Positions 62,567 to 64,000 of a DNA stretch of 64,000 nt are shown in pieces; the stretch's first letter is position 1, and the number at the start of each line of letters is the position of its first letter. A model generated the notes under the pieces. The model saw only the letters and a program-made list of their open reading frames with translations. It was not told where the DNA came from and searched no databases. Source of the DNA: Wenyingzhuangia fucanilytica (GTDB lineage Bacteria; Bacteroidota; Bacteroidia; Flavobacteriales; Flavobacteriaceae). The stretch is from positions 2,402,501 to 2,466,500 of the forward strand of contig NZ_CP014224.1 in NCBI RefSeq assembly GCF_001697185.1. The letters run 5' to 3'. Position numbers and translations under genes: made by a program.

Positions 62567-64000
62567 TAAAACCATATCACTCTTTTTAATTTCCTCCTCG
62601 TTCATCAGCATTTTATAATACTTTCCTGTATTGTAATACGTTGTTTGATTACTGTAAAAAGGACTTAAAAAATATCCTGATTGTCCTGTTGGTGTTACCG
62701 CATAAGAATTTTCTACATCAGAAAAATCTATTACTCTACGACTTGATGGCCCTGCATTTACCTTAAATTCATTACCCTCTGTATAATCAAACATTAAATT
62801 GTTGATGGTTTCATTTCCACCAACCATAGGAAAAGGTCCTACGTTAAAAATCTTTTTAAGCAAATCCATTTTAGCCAAAGCATGTTCGTATGTTACCGTG
62901 TGTACTTTAGACCATTTCCATTCATTAATATCATCACCCAAAGCAATTTTTAACTCTTCTACAGAACTTTTAAAAGATGTAGTTACAATCTCTTTAAAAG
63001 TTTCTTTTCTTAAAGTAGAGACATTATCCCACCAAACTGAATTTGGATTTTTTAAGTATTTATTTTGAGTTCTTCTTGACAAATTAGAGTTCACAAAATC
63101 TTTAAAATCCTCAATTCCCAATTCATCTTCAAAAGTATTTTTCCAAAGTCTAAAAATTAATTTATAATAAATGGTTGGCTCTATATTATCTAATCCGTGA
63201 TTTCCTTTCCATTTTACCAACCTGTCTAGTACAACTAATTCAAAATCATTTAGCTCATCAATATCAATTCCATAAGCCAAATCATTAACATTTTTAACAG
63301 CAGTCGTGTTGGTGTGGCTATTGGTCATACTTTTCATATCACTAACAGATAATTTTTCTTTAGACTCTATTGCTTTTTTAATTTCTACAGCCCTATCTTT
63401 TGATAAATAATACCCTGGATATAAAACTCCATCTACAGCTTCTGGTTGTACATTGGAGGTAAATACAAATCCTTTAGGAGGGTTAATCGCCTTTGGATTT
63501 TTACTAAATGGCAACCATTCTTTTTGGAGCTGAGACAAATCTTTTCCGTTTAATATAAACTTGGTGTTTACTTCGGGAGATAAATGTTTGTATAACTGCC
63601 CTGCAGACCATAAACCAATATTATCATTTTTATCACCATAAACAAAGTTCAACCCAGGAGCAGACAACGTAGCTATGTAGTTTTCAAAATCATAAATATC
63701 TTTTGCATGATTAATTCCATAAGCTGTTTGCAACACCTGATTAGGTTTTTCGTTATACACCCATTGCACCACGGTTGGCAAGCTATCTTGTTCTTTATCA
63801 TTATTAAAAACAGTTCCTAAAACCGTTTTTTTAATAATGATGTTTTTAGGTTTTTCTCCTTTAATATTTATTTGCTTTTCAATCAATTCATAATCATAAT
63901 AGCCCATAGCTGTGCTATACTTTGTGCTATCTTTTGGATTTTGTTGAATTTGATAAAAGTCTAAATCATCATTTTCAAACATGGTTATTCCAAAAGCATA
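62555..64000 (-). CDS. penicillin acylase family protein, N-terminal part outside window
   Basis: C-terminal 481 residues of an Ntn-hydrolase of the penicillin acylase family, open to the right edge (YAFGIT then MFENDDLDFY), so the first residues lie outside and the Met at 63982 is internal. Recognisable blocks: the beta-chain core NFVYGDKNDNIGLWSAGQ, WLPFSKNPKAINPPKGFVF and the VGGNETINN. The nucleophile Ser of the beta chain lies upstream of the window edge. The real substrate is probably an acyl-homoserine lactone or an amino-acid amide, not a penicillin. Confidence 0.9.
   Translation of the reverse strand, partial: YAFGITMFENDDLDFYQIQQNPKDSTKYSTAMGYYDYELIEKQINIKGEKPKNIIIKKTVLGTVFNNDKEQDSLPTVVQWVYNEKPNQVLQTAYGINHAKDIYDFENYIATLSAPGLNFVYGDKNDNIGLWSAGQLYKHLSPEVNTKFILNGKDLSQLQKEWLPFSKNPKAINPPKGFVFTSNVQPEAVDGVLYPGYYLSKDRAVEIKKAIESKEKLSVSDMKSMTNSHTNTTAVKNVNDLAYGIDIDELNDFELVVLDRLVKWKGNHGLDNIEPTIYYKLIFRLWKNTFEDELGIEDFKDFVNSNLSRRTQNKYLKNPNSVWWDNVSTLRKETFKEIVTTSFKSSVEELKIALGDDINEWKWSKVHTVTYEHALAKMDLLKKIFNVGPFPMVGGNETINNLMFDYTEGNEFKVNAGPSSRRVIDFSDVENSYAVTPTGQSGYFLSPFYSNQTTYYNTGKYYKMLMNEEEIKKSDMVLKFK

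Overview
The window is an AT-rich bacterial chromosome segment from a member of the Bacteroidota, very probably a marine Flavobacteriaceae. The evidence is: promoters of the Bacteroidota type (TTG, 19-23 nt, TAnnTTTG) with A-rich leaders instead of Shine-Dalgarno boxes; an alternative complex III (ActABCDEF) plus aa3 oxidase operon; a type IX secretion C-terminal signal; family-typical proteins (GSCFA, PpnP, DUF4956, DUF2490, Pycsar-effector-like protein); and a secreted GH16 enzyme of the agarase/porphyranase type. No phage, integrase, insertion sequence, CRISPR array or tRNA was seen. Most of the segment is ordinary core genome.

Layout. 1-2.1 kb: the 5' 95% of a 16S rRNA gene on the minus strand behind two tandem promoters, an orphan micro-ORF and two terminators. 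2.1-14 kb, minus strand: ppnP, a small unknown gene, then one long respiratory operon actA-actB-actC-actD-actE-actF-coxB-coxA, which oxidises menaquinol and reduces oxygen. 14-18.9 kb: a SPOR-like secreted protein with a PAS/LuxR regulator, a 440-nt gene-free stretch with related palindromes and terminators, ettA, and a GH16 lipoprotein. 19-21.3 kb: pirin, MarR, NADPH-FMN reductase and DoxX in one operon with a palindromic operator. 21.4-26.1 kb, plus strand: acyl-CoA carboxylase beta chain, yebC, a secreted nuclease, three small genes (at least two clearly paralogous) and an NTF2-like gene. 26.1-31 kb, minus strand: a MenE-type ligase carrying an in-frame repeat insertion, a GSCFA protein and alaS. 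31-38 kb, plus strand: an M23 peptidase, a MerR regulator, a lemA-TPM-BI1-TPM cluster, a two-component system and a small secreted protein with three copies of one motif.

38-46 kb: rhodanese, a PAS histidine kinase, an alpha/beta hydrolase, proBA, two Crp-like regulators and der. 46-55.5 kb, minus strand: an HD hydrolase fused to a Pycsar-effector-like membrane domain, recJ, a four-gene cell-surface operon (BspA-type LRR, CotH, DUF2490, DUF4956), and an ECF sigma / zinc anti-sigma-like / O-methyltransferase operon. 55.6-64 kb: panB, a 2-hydroxyacid dehydrogenase, cysE-cysM, a DUF6503 lipoprotein, marC, a CDF metal transporter, a DUF481 protein and, at the edge, a partial penicillin acylase.

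The least explained parts are the HD-PycTM fusion, the small-gene array at 24.7-25.7 kb, the KNYKPW-repeat protein, the VTC-less CotH/DUF4956 operon, the tandem palindrome/terminator units at 15.4-15.75 kb, and the repeat-derived insertion in the ligase gene. All functional calls come from reading motifs by eye; no database search was run.
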